From contig JAEILZ010000001.1 in NCBI GenBank assembly GCA_018873225.1, positions 7,254,001 through 7,318,000 on the forward strand: a stretch of 64,000 nucleotides of DNA, written 5' to 3'. The DNA comes from [Phialemoniopsis] sp. UDSM-2020 (lineage: Eukaryota > Ascomycota > Sordariomycetes > Thyridiales > Thyridiaceae). Position 1 is the stretch's first letter, and each line of letters begins with the position of its first letter. Shown here piece by piece: positions 1-10,639 of this stretch. A program made the position numbers and the translations under genes. The notes under the pieces were generated by a model, which was not told where the DNA came from, did not search any database, and saw only the letters and a program-made list of their open reading frames with translations.

Positions 1-122
1 CTGCTACTCCCTCCATCATTGTACAACTTTTTTCCCCCGATCCCCCCGCATTCTCCGCACTACATACTTGTGCAAAGGCTGGACCGCGTGATCTACACGC
101 GGGACTCGATGCCGAATAGACC

Positions 123-1186
123 ATGAATCGCATACTTATGAGGTCAAAGGCCGCCGTCCAACGATTAAGATCGTTCCGGCCACCCGAGTTCCCGGTATGG
201 GACCAGCTGCCGCTGAGCCGGAGGGCGGCCGTGCTTGTTCTGCTCTACGCAGATAGAAAGGGAGACCTGAGGGTCGTTATTACTATGCGCGCCGCGAGTT
301 TGAGGAGTTATTCTGGTTGGTTCCTTGCCCTGTTGAACGCCACCCCGAGGTCCTCCAGTTAACACAACGCGCGTGCAACAGGACATGCAGCCTTCCCCGG
401 CGGTAAAGCAGACTCGCTCGAGGAAACCCCATGTAAGTTCAGGCTCAATATTGCCCTGCAAAGGCATTCAAAGCTCACATGTTATCTACAACAGACGAGA
501 TCGCCCGGCGCGAGGCATGGGAGGAGATCGGACTCCCGATAGACGACACAAAACTACCAAAGCCTTTCCGGATAGAACACCTCTGCTACCTGCCCTTCAA
601 CCTGGCCAAGACGGAGCTCGTTGTCCGCCCCTGCGTCGCCTTCCTGCACTCTTCCCCGGACCCGTCAGGCCCGACCGTCGAGGAGTCGCTCATGCCGCGC
701 CTCGACGCCAAGGAGGTCGCGGCCGTCTTCTCGGCGCCCTTTCACAATTTTTTACTATCCAAGGACGAGATCCTACCTGGCGATGACGACGCCGCCGACA
801 AGATCCCCAATGGCGAGTGGTACAAGGGGTCGTGGATCAACTGGCACGAGGAGCCGTGGCGTCTGCACTACTTCTTCGTGCCCGTGCACAACCAGCGCGT
901 CACCAAGCCCAAGGTGCGCGAGGGCGGGCTCGCCGCCATCGCGGAGCACCTCGAGGAGGAGCAGGAGGACGTCGGGCGGTACATGGTGTGGGGCATGACG
1001 GCGCGCATGCTCGTCGACGCGGCGACGCTGGCCTACGGGCAGGAGCCCGAGTTTGAGCACAACTCGCACTTTGGCGACGAGCGCATGATCGAGGGCCTGC
1101 ACAAGATGGGCCGGCTCGGGGAGAAGAAGAAGGCGGGGAGCGAGCTGACGCAGGCCGATCTCAAGGAGGCGGCGAGCAAGATGTAG
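123..1186 (+). CDS. PCD1: Peroxisomal coenzyme A diphosphatase, Nudix family (Pcd1-like)
   Basis: Three exons: 123-315, 382-432 and 495-1186, giving 311 aa. Splicing joins ...RSYSG to HAAFPGGKADSLEETP and then YEIARREAWEEIGL, which rebuilds a complete Nudix box at about residues 65-95 (GGKAD, REAWEEIGL, with the catalytic REx2EE core). The spacing between the conserved Gly and the first Glu is one residue longer than the textbook Nudix pattern, as in the yeast Pcd1 subgroup. Family members hydrolyse CoA, and preferentially oxidised CoA, to phosphopantetheine and 3',5'-ADP. The last three residues are SKM, which fits a PTS1 peroxisomal signal. The first intron uses a GTTGGT donor. The start at 123 is the first ATG, preceded by ACC. 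The gene converges on the copper transporter with about 165 bp between the stops. Function is inferred from the family. Confidence 0.9.
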
Positions 1187-1350
1187 ACCCAAAAGATGTA
1201 TCTTTTAGAAGAAATTAGGTGGCACAAGCCACGGCGAGTATAGTCTATCTCGCGACTTATGTGAGCAACTAAACCAGATCTTGATATCCACACAATATTC
1301 ATATTCCGAACCATCCCAGACAAGACGTATCAGCAGATGCTGGCGTTCCT

Positions 1351-2201
1351 TCAGTGGCAAGCGGTCTCCTTGGTGGCAGGAGTCGAACCACCAAAGAAGA
1401 GATAGCCTACAAATGCTCCTACCGAGACGGCGATCATGACCCAGCCGTTGTAGGTCATGAAGATCAACCTGCGCGGCTACTTAGTACGTCCGTCGTTCTC
1501 ACTCAGCATCGAATGTGCAGACAAGGTCGACACTCACATAATCATAAAGGCATAAAAGTTTTGGATCCCATAGAGCACGGCCTTGATGAAGTGGGCTCGC
1601 TTCGTGACCTCGGGGCGGTCTCGTCCTGTCCAAAGGAAGGGCGTGGTCTCAGTATCAGGTTCGGTAGGGACGAGGCCTCGGGTCTCAATCTTAGCAGCCG
1701 CTCTTTGTCCACTCTACGGAAGAGATGTGAAGATACGGGGCAAGAAGGAGATATTCACAGTAGTGATATTGCCATATGACAACATGGCTTTCTAGAAGCC
1801 GACATGCAGGGAGAGATCAATGGAAATTAAGGTATGTACTTACGGGGCGTCGCATCGGCCTTGGAGTTGAGACGATGCTCGTAGCGGCGGATCGCCTCGC
1901 GCAGGGCCTCGTAGCCGGCGCCGATGGCGATGACGGCGATGAGGGAGAAGACAAGGCCCGCGGTGCTGCGGATGTGCCACTGGCGGAAGACGATGCACAG
2001 GTTGTTGGTGTCCCAAGTGAAGAGCATCTAGTTAGTGTCGAAGCAGTGGTCAGCAACGCGCTGCCTATGCTGTCGCGAGCGCGATCAGGTTGAGGTAGAG
2101 TCTCTTACGTTCATGTTGCACATGTCGGACATGTCGCCGCCGCCGTGACCACCGTGGTCCATGCCACTGTGGTCCATGCCGGCATGGTGTGCGTGGTCCA
2201 T
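1351..2201 (-). CDS. Ctr-family copper transporter
   Basis: Four exons on the minus strand: 2201-2109, 2027-1844, about 1700-1538 and 1468-1351, giving about 185 aa. The N-terminus is rich in Met and His (MDHAHHAGMDHSGMDHGGHG), a Cu(I)-capture segment typical of Ctr proteins. One membrane segment lies in exon 2 (TAGLVFSLIAVIAIGAGY). Exons 3-4 hold the paired TM2-TM3 hairpin with the family signatures MxxxM (MLIFM), TYNGWVM and GxxxG (GAFVG). Ctr proteins form trimeric Cu(I) channels in the plasma or vacuolar membrane; which membrane is used here cannot be told. The exon 2/3 junction is the weak point: the canonical GTAAGT donor at 1843 is in phase only with a poor GAG acceptor near 1701. It faces BNA1 divergently across about 730 bp. 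Confidence 0.88.
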
Positions 2202-2930
2202 GGTCGCTTGATGTTTGGGCCTTTCGGGCGAGGTTCGACTGATGAGAAAGAGGTAAAGCTGGGAGGTTTGAATACACGAGGCGGAAATGGTGCCACAAGA
2301 AGGAAGAGAAGATGAGGTACAACTCTGTGGAGTTACAAGAGAGAGGGAAAGGGAGCTCTCATAAGTCGCCGAGAGCTGTGAGCAAGTTATTATTATGGTG
2401 TCTCAGGTGCTTGTCGAGGGGCGGCAGTGTCGTGTCGCCCGAGCTGACCCTTGCTCAATTGGGGCTGCTACTGCTAGACTACTACAGAGGTGGTAAGGGT
2501 AAATAAGACGTCTCTGCGAGGTATTGACCTTTATGGCGTTAGGTACTGGGATAACCCTCTTGCCAGCAAACGATACCTAACAGGGGAGTCGAAATTTCGG
2601 CCTGCAACATTCGTAGTTCCCTAGCGCCACACCGCGCCGTGGCCGCAGCTCACTCGCAATCCGATAGCGGGGTCATCGATGAGTTTAATCAGATGAGAAG
2701 AGGGGCCGGCTCCCGGTTCTCTGCTGTTTGTGACTGTATTGTTGAAGAATTAGTCAGTTGTGACGGGTACCGCGGGAAGAGCCTTGTCACGATTTACAAA
2801 AATCATACTTGTGCCATACGAGAGTTTGTTACTTTTCCTTTGACATCTAAGTCACAGACGGTTAGAGCTGCTGCAGTTGAGAAGATTTACCTCGCAACTT
2901 TCTCGACTTACACAACGTCCGAGAACCACA
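2202..2930. other. Divergent intergenic region between copper transporter and BNA1
   Basis: About 730 bp shared as promoter space by the minus-strand copper transporter and plus-strand BNA1. It contains repeat copy 1 (2483-2615). A sequence GTAAAGCTGG at 2253-2262 fits the degenerate copper-factor site DTDDHGCTGD of the fission-yeast Cuf1 type. An open frame starting at 2639 has no recognisable protein and is not called. Confidence 0.6.
2483..2615. repeat. Dispersed 133-bp repeat, copy 1
   Basis: By manual alignment this segment matches 26485-26617 over equal length with no net gap (one compensating shift at a G-run). About 108 of 133 positions agree (roughly 81%). Shared blocks include TACAGAGG, AAGGGTAAATAA, CGATACCT and GCCTGCAAC. 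Differences are about 13 transitions and 12 transversions. On the minus strand an inner 92-bp part starts TGTTAGG and ends TTACCA, like LTR termini, but homology continues past both ends. Identity of the element is unknown. Confidence 0.8.
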
Positions 2931-3591
2931 ATGCTGGCGCCACCAGTCAACATTCCCAAGTGGTAAGTAAGGAGGAGTTCTCTTTCTGCGCAACTGATCA
3001 GTCACTTACGAAGAAAAGGCTGGAGGAGAATGGCCATCTCTTGAAACCCCCAATCAACAACTACTGTGTCTACAATGAAGACTTTTCAGTCATGGTGAGT
3101 TTGACACGCGACCACATTCCGTAGAGAACCCTTGCACTGACACTCTACGCCCCAAGATCGTCGGCGGTCCCAACGCCAGGACAGACTACCACGTCAATCA
3201 GACGCCCGAGTGGTTCTACCAGCACAAGGGCGCCATGATGCTCAAGGTCATCGACGACGGCGAGTTTAGGGACATCATTATCCGCGAGGGCGACATGTTC
3301 CTGCTGCCGGGCAACACCCCGCACAACCCCGTGAGGTTCGCCAACACCGTGGGCGTCGTCCTCGAGCAGCGGCGGCCCGAGGGCTCCCTTGACCGCATGC
3401 GCTGGTACTGCCAGAACTGCAAGAACCTGGTGCACGAGGCCGCCTTCCACTGCACTGACCTGGGCACCCAGATCAAGGCCGCTGTCGAGGCGTTCAAGTC
3501 TGACGACGAGAAGCGGACCTGCAAGAAGTGCGGCGAGTTGGCGGACTGGTGTCCCAAGCCCGGGGCCATCATTGACCCCAACACGGCATGA
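2931..3591 (+). CDS. BNA1: 3-hydroxyanthranilate 3,4-dioxygenase
   Basis: Three exons: 2931-2962, 3019-3094 and 3157-3591, giving 180 aa, the usual fungal length. The enzyme opens 3-hydroxyanthranilate to 2-amino-3-carboxymuconate semialdehyde in the kynurenine route to NAD, in the cytosol. The cupin iron ligands are visible: H48 and E54 in YHVNQTPEW and H92 in GNTPHNPVR. Substrate-binding R44 and R96 and acidic E106 (VVLEQRR) are also in place. A second, rubredoxin-like metal site is formed by WYCQNC and [11 protein letters not shown] near the C-terminus. Splice junctions restore ...NIPKW/LEENGH and DFSVM/IVGGPN in phase. It converges on the FAH-family gene with about 140 bp between stops. 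Confidence 0.96.
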
Positions 3592-3733
3592 AAGGGGCAG
3601 AGACAACCTAAGACATGAGATGACTGATGAATTACTGTATTTCCAAAGAGGTATCTATTTGTATATAAGAGGCACCCCCGATCCGGGGCATTGTAATTTT
3701 GTGCAAGATGCCGTTCCCTGTCCCTTTTCCCTC

Positions 3734-4604
3734 TTACGTCTCGGAGAACTCGTAAGCGCCCTTGGAGTCCTCGACGGGAATCTCAATCTTGGCTTCCTCG
3801 AGCTCCTTTCCGTTGACCCTCAGTCCGGCGCGCATGACATCGCCGGGCACAACGGGACCGACGCCCTTGGGCGTGCCCGTAAGGACGATATCGCCCTGCT
3901 CAAGGGTCATGACCCTGGAGATGTCGCTCAGAATGCGAGGGATCCTGAACAGCAGCAGCTCGGTAGAGTCTTGCTGGTGAACCTCGTCGTTGACGGTCAG
4001 GTAGAGCTCCACGTTGTGAGGGTCCGGGATAGCCGACTTGGGGATGATGTTGCTCATGGGCAGGAAGGTGTCAAAGCCCTTAGCAATGTCCCAGGGAAGA
4101 CCCTTCTTCTTAGCCTCGTTCTGGATGTTTCTGGCCGTCATGTCGATGGCCAGGGCATAGCCTAGGGCGGGATCTGTCAGTATGAAATACGCGAGAAGTA
4201 CACTACACTACATGATAGTCGACCTACTGCCAATGGCGTCAAGGGCACCCTGCTCATCGTCGGGCTTAAGGTCCTTGACTTGCTTGCCCATGATGAGGGC
4301 GAGCTCGACCTCATAGTGCATGTCCACGCCCTTGGGGCGGATGCAGGGTCCAGCGCCGGGGAGGACGATGGACGAGGTGGGCTTCAGGAAGAAGAAGGGC
4401 TGTTTGGGCCGGGTGTTGTTGAGCTCGGTCACATGGTCCCTGCAAGATGGCCCATCAGCAACGGCAACGGCGAACGGAATAGGAGAAAAGAGAGAAACAA
4501 GCGACCACCGACGAGGCACTGTAACACATAGACATCAGACCTGTCACTTACGCATAGTTGCGGCCGATGCAGACGACCTTGCTAGCCTGCTTCAGTGAAG
4601 CCAT
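3734..4604 (-). CDS. Fumarylacetoacetate hydrolase family protein (FAHD1/acylpyruvase type)
   Basis: Three exons on the minus strand: 4604-4552, 4439-4228 and 4173-3734, giving 234 aa. The short length and lack of the N-terminal domain of true fumarylacetoacetase place it with the FAHD1/acylpyruvase group. These cleave acylpyruvates or decarboxylate oxaloacetate and are often mitochondrial. The likely divalent-metal ligands are E61 and E63 (MHYEVELALIM) and D99 (LAIDMTARN). Other family blocks are KVVCIGRNY at the start and LTGTPKGVGPV near the C-terminus. The start at 4604 gives MASLKQASKVVCIGRNYA directly at the conserved motif. No mitochondrial presequence is evident. A region of about 1.25 kb separates it from the divergent small gene at 5856. 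Confidence 0.92.
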
Positions 4605-5855
4605 GGTCGATAATTGCCGGCGGAACACGTTCATTCTGCCCAGATCCTTTTTTAGGAGGAGAGAAATGTCAGCTGGTCCCCCCAATACATATAAAGCGCA
4701 TAGTTCGGAGGATGTGCAGCAGCCAGGTCAGTTGAAACGCGGGGCGACGTCGCCTAGCAGGGCGGGAGTCAAGTCCGATTGATGGATACGCCAATCCGGA
4801 CCCTTTCAATAGTAACCCCTCATGCGCACGTACTTGCACCCGTTTTTCACCGATACCGCTCCCGGCAAATGACCGAGCAGCTCGGCATCATACTCCGAAC
4901 ATAAAAAAAAGAAACCACAAAACTCACCACAACTAACAATGTAATCGGTATGCAAAAGGAACTGGTAAGCAGTGCGGACCTATCGCTTGTCAGCGTGGGG
5001 GGATAGTGGGATGTCGGGCAGGAAGGAGACTGGGACATACAGGACCAGTAACGGGAGCGAGATACGACGGGTCTGGGGTAAGCAGAAACAGGCAGGTGAA
5101 GCGCGATCAGATGCAGGCTCAGAGGTCTTGGAGGTCTGGAACAGAACAAGGGCGCTCAGGGTAAAGGGAGAAAAGAATTGGAGGCTAAAACCCGCAAAGG
5201 GCTCATTGGTCTTTTAGGTCTTGTCACTGGCTCCCCCGGGTTCCGTGGCCGTACCGGCTGCCCTGCCGGTACCCAGTAGGACCACACGCACTCGATCGAC
5301 TGCCCAACTGAACTAGCGCGTAGGTCCGGTGGGGGTGCCCTCGAGTACCCTGCAGCTGGAGAGGACCACTAGAGTACTACGAGAAGTAACTACTCCGTAC
5401 CTACTTGGCAACCCTTACGCCATGCCGTCACTCCCACTGAGGTGTCTCTATGTACAAGTACAGTCAGTTGGACACTTCCCCGCCGCCCGCCCGTCCGGTG
5501 GGCTTTGTCATGCCTGTCTCCGGCGCCTAGTGTCGTCTTTTAGTGGGTAGCTTCCCCCGCAAACCTCGCGCAGCCTGCTCTGTGTCCTCTGGATCGATGC
5601 GACTTTGAACCAAAAACCTGTGGTGCCCTGCATTTGGTCATCCCCATTTCTCTTTCGCCTTCCTCCCTCCCACATCATCGACTTTCTCTGTGCAACACCA
5701 GCTCGCCGGTTTTATCCACCCAGGCCTCTGTGAAACCCGTCATATCACAGGCCTCTCCCGTGCAAGACTTTCCAAAGCAGACATACGCACAACTCGACCA
5801 CTTACCCACCGCCGCGCACCATTCTCGCATAGAGCGCAAAACGACTCGAGATAAG
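4605..5855. other. Divergent intergenic region
   Basis: About 1.25 kb between the FAH-family gene and the small gene at 5856. Open frames here (for example 4847-5149 minus) are short, low in complexity and have no recognisable domain. A pyrimidine-rich stretch at about 5640-5700 is a likely core-promoter element of the downstream gene. No RNA gene was seen. Confidence 0.5.
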
Positions 5856-6582
5856 ATGGAGACCATCCAGCTGGCGCAGATGCTAGCTGATCTCAGCGAC
5901 CTGAACGCAGCCGTACGTATACGACATCCCCCGCTACATCCGGAAAAGGCTGGTTCTCGCGATGCAGACAGCTGACTGACCAACGACGTCATTCTAGGAA
6001 CCTGAAGCAGCAGCAGCCCTCGTCAACGTGAACAAGACCGTTACGCACCAGAGCGCAAATGGCACTACCACAACCACGACGACGTCCGTGACCACCGCAA
6101 CAACGGCGGCGCACGCCCCTTCAAAGACTCCCGAGAATCGTCACCACCAACGCGTAGCCTCCGCGTCCGCAGCCGTAACTCGCACCGCCTCTCCAGCCAA
6201 ATTTGACAACTTTGGACGTAGACTGCTCAGTCCCCCGCTAACACGTACAAACTCGGCCCAGGGTTCCATTCCAGGCACTCCCAGGAGGGGGGATTCAGAG
6301 GTGAGGCCTCATCCGAGACTTTGTTCCCGTGAGTAGTTACTGACTGGACCTTTCTGCTCCGCGATGTAGCCTGATAGCGACGTCGACCGAGCTTCCACCC
6401 TGATGGCACTCTACGAAATCCGGGCCAAGCTCAAGCAGCAAGACAACACCAGCCTTCTCAGGGCACGGGAAAAGATCGCCGCCATGGCCGCCAAGCAGCA
6501 GCAGCAGCAGACGCCTAGCATGGATCGGCGGGACCCGATAGATGCTCGCCATTCGCGATACACGTTCCCCAGAGCCTCCTAA
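5856..6582 (+). CDS. Small Ser/Thr-rich protein of unknown function
   Basis: Three exons: 5856-5912, 5998-6300 and 6370-6582, giving 190 aa. All junctions are canonical and phase 0. The N-terminus METIQLAQMLADLSDLN looks helical. The middle is Thr/Ala/Ser-rich and probably disordered, with SP and TP sites (TASPAKF, LLSPPLTR, IPGTPRR) suited to proline-directed kinases. The C-terminal part ALYEIRAKLKQQDNTSLLRA followed by REKIAAMAAKQQQQQ is a predicted helix and looks like the conserved part. No catalytic motif, signal peptide or membrane segment is seen. I do not recognise the family. Confidence 0.75.
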
Positions 6583-7528
6583 TTTCTACCCCATACGAGT
6601 GGGGTTTCGTGTATGATTAGATCGGCCGGGACACAGTGGCCGGGGCAGAGCGTAGGCGTTGTGGCTTGATGATTGATGAGGAGTATCTGGCGTTAAGGCA
6701 CAAAAGTACATCTTGGGTTTGATCGGCCGAGGATAATATGCTTGCAGATACCCATGTCTAGCAGTAGCATTAAAATTACCTCGTTATCTCTACTAATTTG
6801 ACGACAATGCTAGAAATCGTCATATTTGTGGTGCGCATCCTTATTATGCTTTTGCTCTTGCAATCGTGCCTTGTACTACAACTGGCCAGTCCATGTCGTC
6901 ACACACTGGCCTTGCCACGAGATGGATCCCTGATCCCGCGCCAGTAACTTATCTCTCTTGAGACAAACAAATAAGGGATAAGTCTTTCAAAGCCCAACAC
7001 TCTATTTCCCTCCACCATCTCCTTGACACACAGTGCACGTTCTGGCTAGAAGTTAAAGGAGTTCGCCTGACGTAACTTACCTACGTAGGCAGCTTCAAAC
7101 CTTCTGCTGACATGGCAAACCGGAGCAAGTAGATTTTTTGCGCATGTCCATTCATATTCGTTTGATCCATGTCCTTGTGAATCGGTGCGAGGCCAGCCAG
7201 CAGCACAATCATAATTGATTGTTGGTTTTACTTGAGTAGTTTTCAGGTTTTAGCACAATGAAAGGCCTAGCTCCGGCAGCGGCTGAGGCAGGGGTGCCGT
7301 AGCACAGCTTGGGCTTCGGAACAGCTAGCACCAGACTTGCTTAGCGTCCCTTGTCCTGGTCCATCTTAGCGTGAAACTCCATAGAATTCATCCGCGTTGT
7401 CACCTTCCTTCTGATGTCACCTCTTCTTTCCTTGCAAGATCAACACATGTCCCGCGTGCGCGTACTTTTTTTTATTCGCGATACACATCAGATTGAGCTG
7501 CGTAAACGCAAGCTCCTGACGTCTCATC
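6583..7528. other. Intergenic region, nothing identified
   Basis: About 950 bp between two plus-strand genes. It holds the 3' flank of the small gene and the promoter of the PWI protein. I see no open frame of interest, repeat or RNA gene. Confidence 0.5.
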
Positions 7529-9218
7529 ATGGCTTCAGGCGTGGATGCAAAGCTCCTCCGGAACACCAAGTTCCCTCCGGAGTTCAGTCAAAAGGTGGAC
7601 ATGCAAAAGGTCAATCTGCAGGTGCTCAAAAAGTATGACCCAACGTCCACCACCCCCCAACTGCCGTGTCTGTCCCTCCGCGTACTGACCACCAGCACAG
7701 ATGGATTGCCAGCAAGATTCCCGAGATCCTGGGTAACGAGGATGACGTCGTGGTCGAGCTGTGCTTCAATTTGATCGAGAACGCGAGATACGTGAGTGCA
7801 CCATTCTCCTCAGGAAAGGATTTGTCCACCAACTAACTGCCTACGTTGACAGCCCGATATCAAAGGCCTGCAAATTCAATTGACTGGATTCCTCGAGAAA
7901 GAAACCCCTGCTTTCTGTAAAGAACTATGGAACCTCTGTCTGAGTGCTCAAGCAAGTCCTCAGGGCATACCTAGGGAGCTGCTCGAGGCAAAGAAGCAAG
8001 AACTCCTTCAGGAGAAGGTGATAGCCCTTCCCGACCTTCGTCCGTAGTGAAACAATTATTGACGATTAATTCAGATGGAGGCCGAGAAGGCAGCAGAAGA
8101 TGCACGCAAGCGACGCGAAGACGCAGATCGACGCGACCGAGGCCGGGGCGGTCATCGGGGCGGCGGCGACTCGTGGCGCGGTGGTGGTAGACGCGGTGAC
8201 CGAGACTTTGACAACCGCCGTGGCGGCTTTGGACGTGGCCGAAATCGCTCGCGCTCGCCCGGGCCACGCAACAGAGGCTTTGGTGACCGCGACAACTATC
8301 ACGACTCCCGGAGAGACTCATACATGCCACAGTCCCATCGCGGTGGGCGAGGCGGCGGCGGCGGCGGCGGCGGAGTTAGCGGACGTGGACGGGGACGCTC
8401 GCGCACGCGGTCGCCCTCTGTGACGTCAGGAACGCCATCTCGCTCCAGTAGTGCTGCCTCAGACCGCTCTTCTCCTCGCAGGCGTCGAAGTCCTGGTCCC
8501 AGATCTTCGGCAGGCCGGAAGCGATCTCGGTCCCCAAATCGCGCCAGCAGGCGTCGAGACTCCCGCTCCGTGTCTGTCTCGGACCGTGGCTCACCCTTGC
8601 CCAAACGACAGCGTCACCTCGCGTCGCGTAGCCGATCGGCAGATCGCCGCCACCGCCTCAGCAGATCGCCGTCTTATTCGGACTCGGACCGTGCGTCGCG
8701 GTCTCTCAGTCGCTCGCCCCCGCCTCGCGGATCCAGACGGCGCGGCAACAGTAGAAGTCCTTCCCCTGATGACGAGCGTCGGGATCATCGAAACAGCCGC
8801 CGCGGTCGCAGCCCCTCTTACCCGTCAGATGACGATCGAGGGGGCCGACGACGTCGAGCCAATAGCAGGAGCTCGAGTCGTGGACGTTTCCGCGGAGGGG
8901 GCAATCGAGGCCGCAGAGGCCAGCAAAGAAATAACACCTCTTCTGTTTCTTCACACTCAAGATCGCGAGACAGATCAGCTGATAATCACGCCCCTGAAGG
9001 CAGAGCCCGATCACCCGCCCCCAAACCATCGACTTCGTCTCCGGAAAAGGTACGTCAGGCTACCTAGGTACCCTGGATGGTCCCGATGTCCTGGGGCGAA
9101 GCTGAAACTGACGTGTCATGGTCCTGGCTAGGCGAAGACCATCGACCGCGAAGCTAGTGAACGACGAGAGAGGGAATTAAGGGAGAAAATCATGAAGATG
9201 AGATCCTCGCAGAGTTAG
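7529..9218 (+). CDS. PWI-domain SR-related splicing factor (SRRM1/SRm160-like)
   Basis: Five exons: 7529-7632, 7701-7791, 7853-8017, 8075-9049 and 9132-9218, giving 473 aa. The PWI domain (about residues 20-110) begins FSQKVDMQKVNLQVLKKWI and includes FNLIENARYPDIKG and FLEKETPAFCKELW. PWI domains bind nucleic acid. The canonical Pro-Trp-Ile reads Lys-Trp-Ile here. A charged helix (KMEAEKAAEDARKRRED) is followed by RGG-like glycine/arginine tracts and a long RS/SP-dipeptide region typical of SRm160 co-activators, which link splicing complexes to mRNA 3'-end formation in the nucleus. The last exon encodes a short basic tail ending RSSQS. Alternative ATGs upstream are out of frame. Confidence 0.92.
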
Positions 9219-9892
9219 ATATAGCGTCGTTTGAAGCTAACATGCGGTCGAAGCTCTCCCCTTTGATATTTACGGCTTTGTGCCAGAGATTACCGAGTCG
9301 GCAATCCCTGATGTGACAGGCTCAGAGGAGTACATCACCCTTTATTATTGCAGATGTCCCGATTCAGAGCTTGTGCAATAGGTTCGATTGCCTGTTTGTG
9401 TCAAGCTAACGGTGCCGGTACGGGCCGTATCATTTAAGTGTAGCATTTACCATAAGCAGACACAAAAGCCAAGATCAATCGTACAATGTGCCTTTGCACC
9501 ATCTTTCCCTGTCTTACAGCACTGGCAATGCATCTCCTTCGCCAAGGTTGTCCAGGAGTCTCATCACAAGAGCGTTGGACAGCTCCTGGTAGTTTACAAA
9601 GATAATAGTGGTGAATAAAGAATCCAAGTAGATGCTTGTCTGGTCAGGCTATGTATCCAGTCCATTTCCTTGCATCAAGAGCTGTTTTATGCATCTGAAG
9701 GGGCACCGAGATAAAACACGGCGTACTGGGAAGGTTGATATCAAGGTGATCACGTGCGGCTGGAAGAGATGACTAAGCTCCGCCTTCAAAGCCATTCGCA
9801 GTCGCGTTACCACTTGCATCTCCACAATCGCAAGATCGGACTGACTGAACCTTTCTTCATTCCTTCCCAGGACGTTTATGGGTCAAGTCGCC
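9219..9892. other. Intergenic region, nothing identified
   Basis: About 670 bp between the PWI/SR gene and EAF6. It holds 3' flank and promoter only; no supported ORF, repeat or RNA gene was seen. Confidence 0.5.
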
Positions 9893-10639
9893 ATGGCAGA
9901 GAACGTAGCACCCCATCCGACCACGAATGGCGATACGGCCGGCTTGCCGTTCTATGAGAAATCAAGACAACAGTTGAAGGATCTCTTAACCAAAAAGCGA
10001 CAGCTTGAACGGAGTCTGGTAGGTTCGCGCTGGCACCAGCGCATACAGGACATGCGTATTGACAAAGGCTCGATTGTTCCAGGCCCAGCGCGAAGACGCC
10101 ATTCTACAAAAGGAGACCGAATATCTCGAGAACACCATCAACGGAAATATCATCACGGGTTTCGATAACTACACGAAGGGAACGACAAGCGCGGCGGCGC
10201 AGAGGCGCAAGACGGGAACGACAGAGGCGAATCGGGTGTTTTCGAGGTCGAGCATATCTTACAACGCAAACAACGTATGTGCTTGCGCCTTTCCTCCACG
10301 GCCTCTTGCGCATGCCCTATATACTCGGAGGGCATAAGCTAACATTTCGTGCGCCGATAGCAACCCGACACCGCGCAAACACCAGGGTCGGTCAACTCGG
10401 CGCCCGGGTCGCACGCACCCACGCCACAGTCAGCGAGCTTTGGCAAGGACACGGGATCCAACCACCCGACGCCGACTTCTGCCACCGGCGGCGCCACTTC
10501 TAAGGCCGGCGGCAACAAGAAGAAGAAGAAGGGCGCCGCGGCAGCGGCTGCTGCTGCAGACGGGGTTGACGACAGCGAGACGGACACGAGGGAAACCAAG
10601 AAGGTCCGAACCAACTTTGGCGCAGTCAAGAAGTCGTAA
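9893..10639 (+). CDS. EAF6: NuA4 histone acetyltransferase complex subunit Eaf6
   Basis: Three exons: 9893-10018, 10083-10274 and 10361-10639, giving 198 aa. The Eaf6 core is a coiled coil (YEKSRQQLKDLLTKKRQLER, then AQREDAILQKETEYLEN) followed by the family block GNIITGFDNYTKG. Eaf6 is a small non-catalytic subunit of the NuA4 and NuA3 acetyltransferases (MEAF6 in animals). The C-terminus is a fungal disordered tail with a KKKKKGAAAAAAAA low-complexity run and ends VRTNFGAVKKS. An in-frame ATG at 9878 would add five residues (MGQVA); the ATG at 9893 (GCCATGG context) is preferred. Junctions restore QLERSL/AQRED and SYNANN/QPDTA in phase. Confidence 0.94.

Noticed and set aside
1366..1392. 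tRNA T-arm-like sequence (AGTCGAACC)
   Set aside because: It is explained by the C-terminal coding sequence of the copper transporter, and no other tRNA arms are present.
2483..2615. RIP as the cause of divergence between the two repeat copies
   Set aside because: About half the differences are transversions, whereas RIP leaves almost only C-to-T and G-to-A changes.
8451..9131. A 226-codon plus-strand open frame
   Set aside because: Alternate frame of the RS-rich exon of the PWI protein; composition artefact.
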